Of a stretch of DNA of 53,051 bases, positions 52,672 through 53,051 are shown piece after piece. Origin of the DNA: Kiritimatiellia bacterium. GTDB taxonomy: Bacteria > Verrucomicrobiota > Kiritimatiellia > RFP12 > UBA1067. A program made the position numbers and the translations under genes. Where the stretch lies: NCBI GenBank assembly GCA_017563185.1, contig JAFXIL010000037.1:1-53051 (forward strand), written 5' to 3'. The notes under the pieces are model-generated. The model did no database searches and was not told the origin of the DNA. It saw only the letters and a list, made by a program, of their open reading frames with translations. The first letter of the stretch is position 1. Every line of letters begins with the position of its first letter.

Positions 52672-53051
52672 ATGATATACTGCCGTTTCGCGAAGGAACG
52701 CAAGGCGCTCGCCGAGTACGTGCGCAAGGACGCGATACTCGGGCGATTCTTTGACGTGTTTCTTTTCGAGGAAGTCCCGGCGCAAGAGCGCAAGACAGGC
52801 ACAGGCGACATCATTGCCCGCTGCCGCGAATGGGGACTTCCCGATCCTCAATGGCAAATCGAGGATGACGATGACTTTGTCATGGTCATGCCGCGTCCGA
52901 AAAGTTCGGTTAAGAGTGTGGATTGGAGTGTGGATAAGAGTGTGGATTGGACATGTGATCATGTGCTTAGCATCCTAAAAACCAATCCACGTGCCACGCT
53001 AGATCAAGTCGCGAACGTAGTTGGTCTTTCAGTTCGTGGCGTTGAACAAGC
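52672..53051 (+). pseudogene. DUF4062/AlbA_2-HATPase-type protein with large internal deletion (runs off window)
   Basis: The frame from the ATG at 52672 begins like the DUF4062 domain (RFAKERKALAEYVRKDAILG, RFFDVFLFEEVPAQER). It then jumps directly to the C-terminal part of the AlbA_2/RecG-like ATPase fusion (GTGDIIARCREWGLPDPQW). Several hundred residues that normally lie between are missing, but the frame is kept. A repeat of SVDW units and the start of a winged helix (ATLDQVANVVGLSVRGVEQ) follow up to the window edge. There is no clear ribosome site. It may still be expressed as a short protein. Confidence 0.68.

Overview
The window is GC-rich and comes from a bacterium of the PVC superphylum, most likely a gut or rumen Kiritimatiellota/Verrucomicrobiota lineage. 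This is inferred from gene content: several SUMF (formylglycine-enzyme-like) proteins, two hydrazine-synthase-alpha-related haem proteins, ThuA+HEAT+discoidin and DUF6807 proteins, a Ser/Thr kinase coupled to a sigma factor, and giant secreted proteins built from beta-repeats, PA14, BspA-type LRR and InlB-type repeats. No marker gene in the window fixes the genus.

Layout. Bases 1-93 are the 3' part of a 5S rRNA. From 161 to 15992 lies a plus-strand run of exported proteins: a GH63-like glycosidase, a SUMF protein with an Ig-like partner, an HzsA-related di-CXXCH protein, a ThuA-like/DUF6807 protein and a 2365-residue PATR/PA14 surface protein. Bases 16110-22597 hold mostly housekeeping genes: a PilB/GspE ATPase, two small paired unknowns, a TetR regulator, a minus-strand tgt-yajC-LysM operon and a histidine phosphatase. 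Bases 21986-25586 form a probable operon: phosphatase, membrane Ser/Thr kinase, sigma factor and secreted SUMF protein.

Bases 25600-39425 are the accessory, rearranged part. They contain two unrelated-looking AAA/DUF4143 ATPases, each next to gene remnants; a secreted LRR protein sharing its N-terminal helical domain with the SUMF protein of the kinase operon; a 1917-residue mosaic SUMF/LRR/PA14/InlB protein of lower GC; orphan copies of its C-terminal domain; a 22-bp repeat array; hairpin repeats; and two small exported proteins behind the same 24-bp box.

Bases 39426-52002 return to GC-rich operons: a ThuA-HEAT-discoidin protein with a Gfo/Idh oxidoreductase whose frame is broken by one TGA at a probable Trp codon; ferredoxin-ArsP_2-AzlCD; a second HzsA-related protein; and an extracytoplasmic redox operon (Fe-S aldo/keto reductase, NapH-like polyferredoxin, di-haem peroxidase). 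The right end (52050-53051) holds two pseudogenes with internal deletions, an ADP-ribosylglycohydrolase and a DUF4062/AlbA_2-type ATPase.

Promoters of the sigma-70 type with 17-18 bp spacing are readable before many genes. One places the predicted transcription start exactly on the start codon. No tRNA gene, CRISPR array or intact transposase was found.
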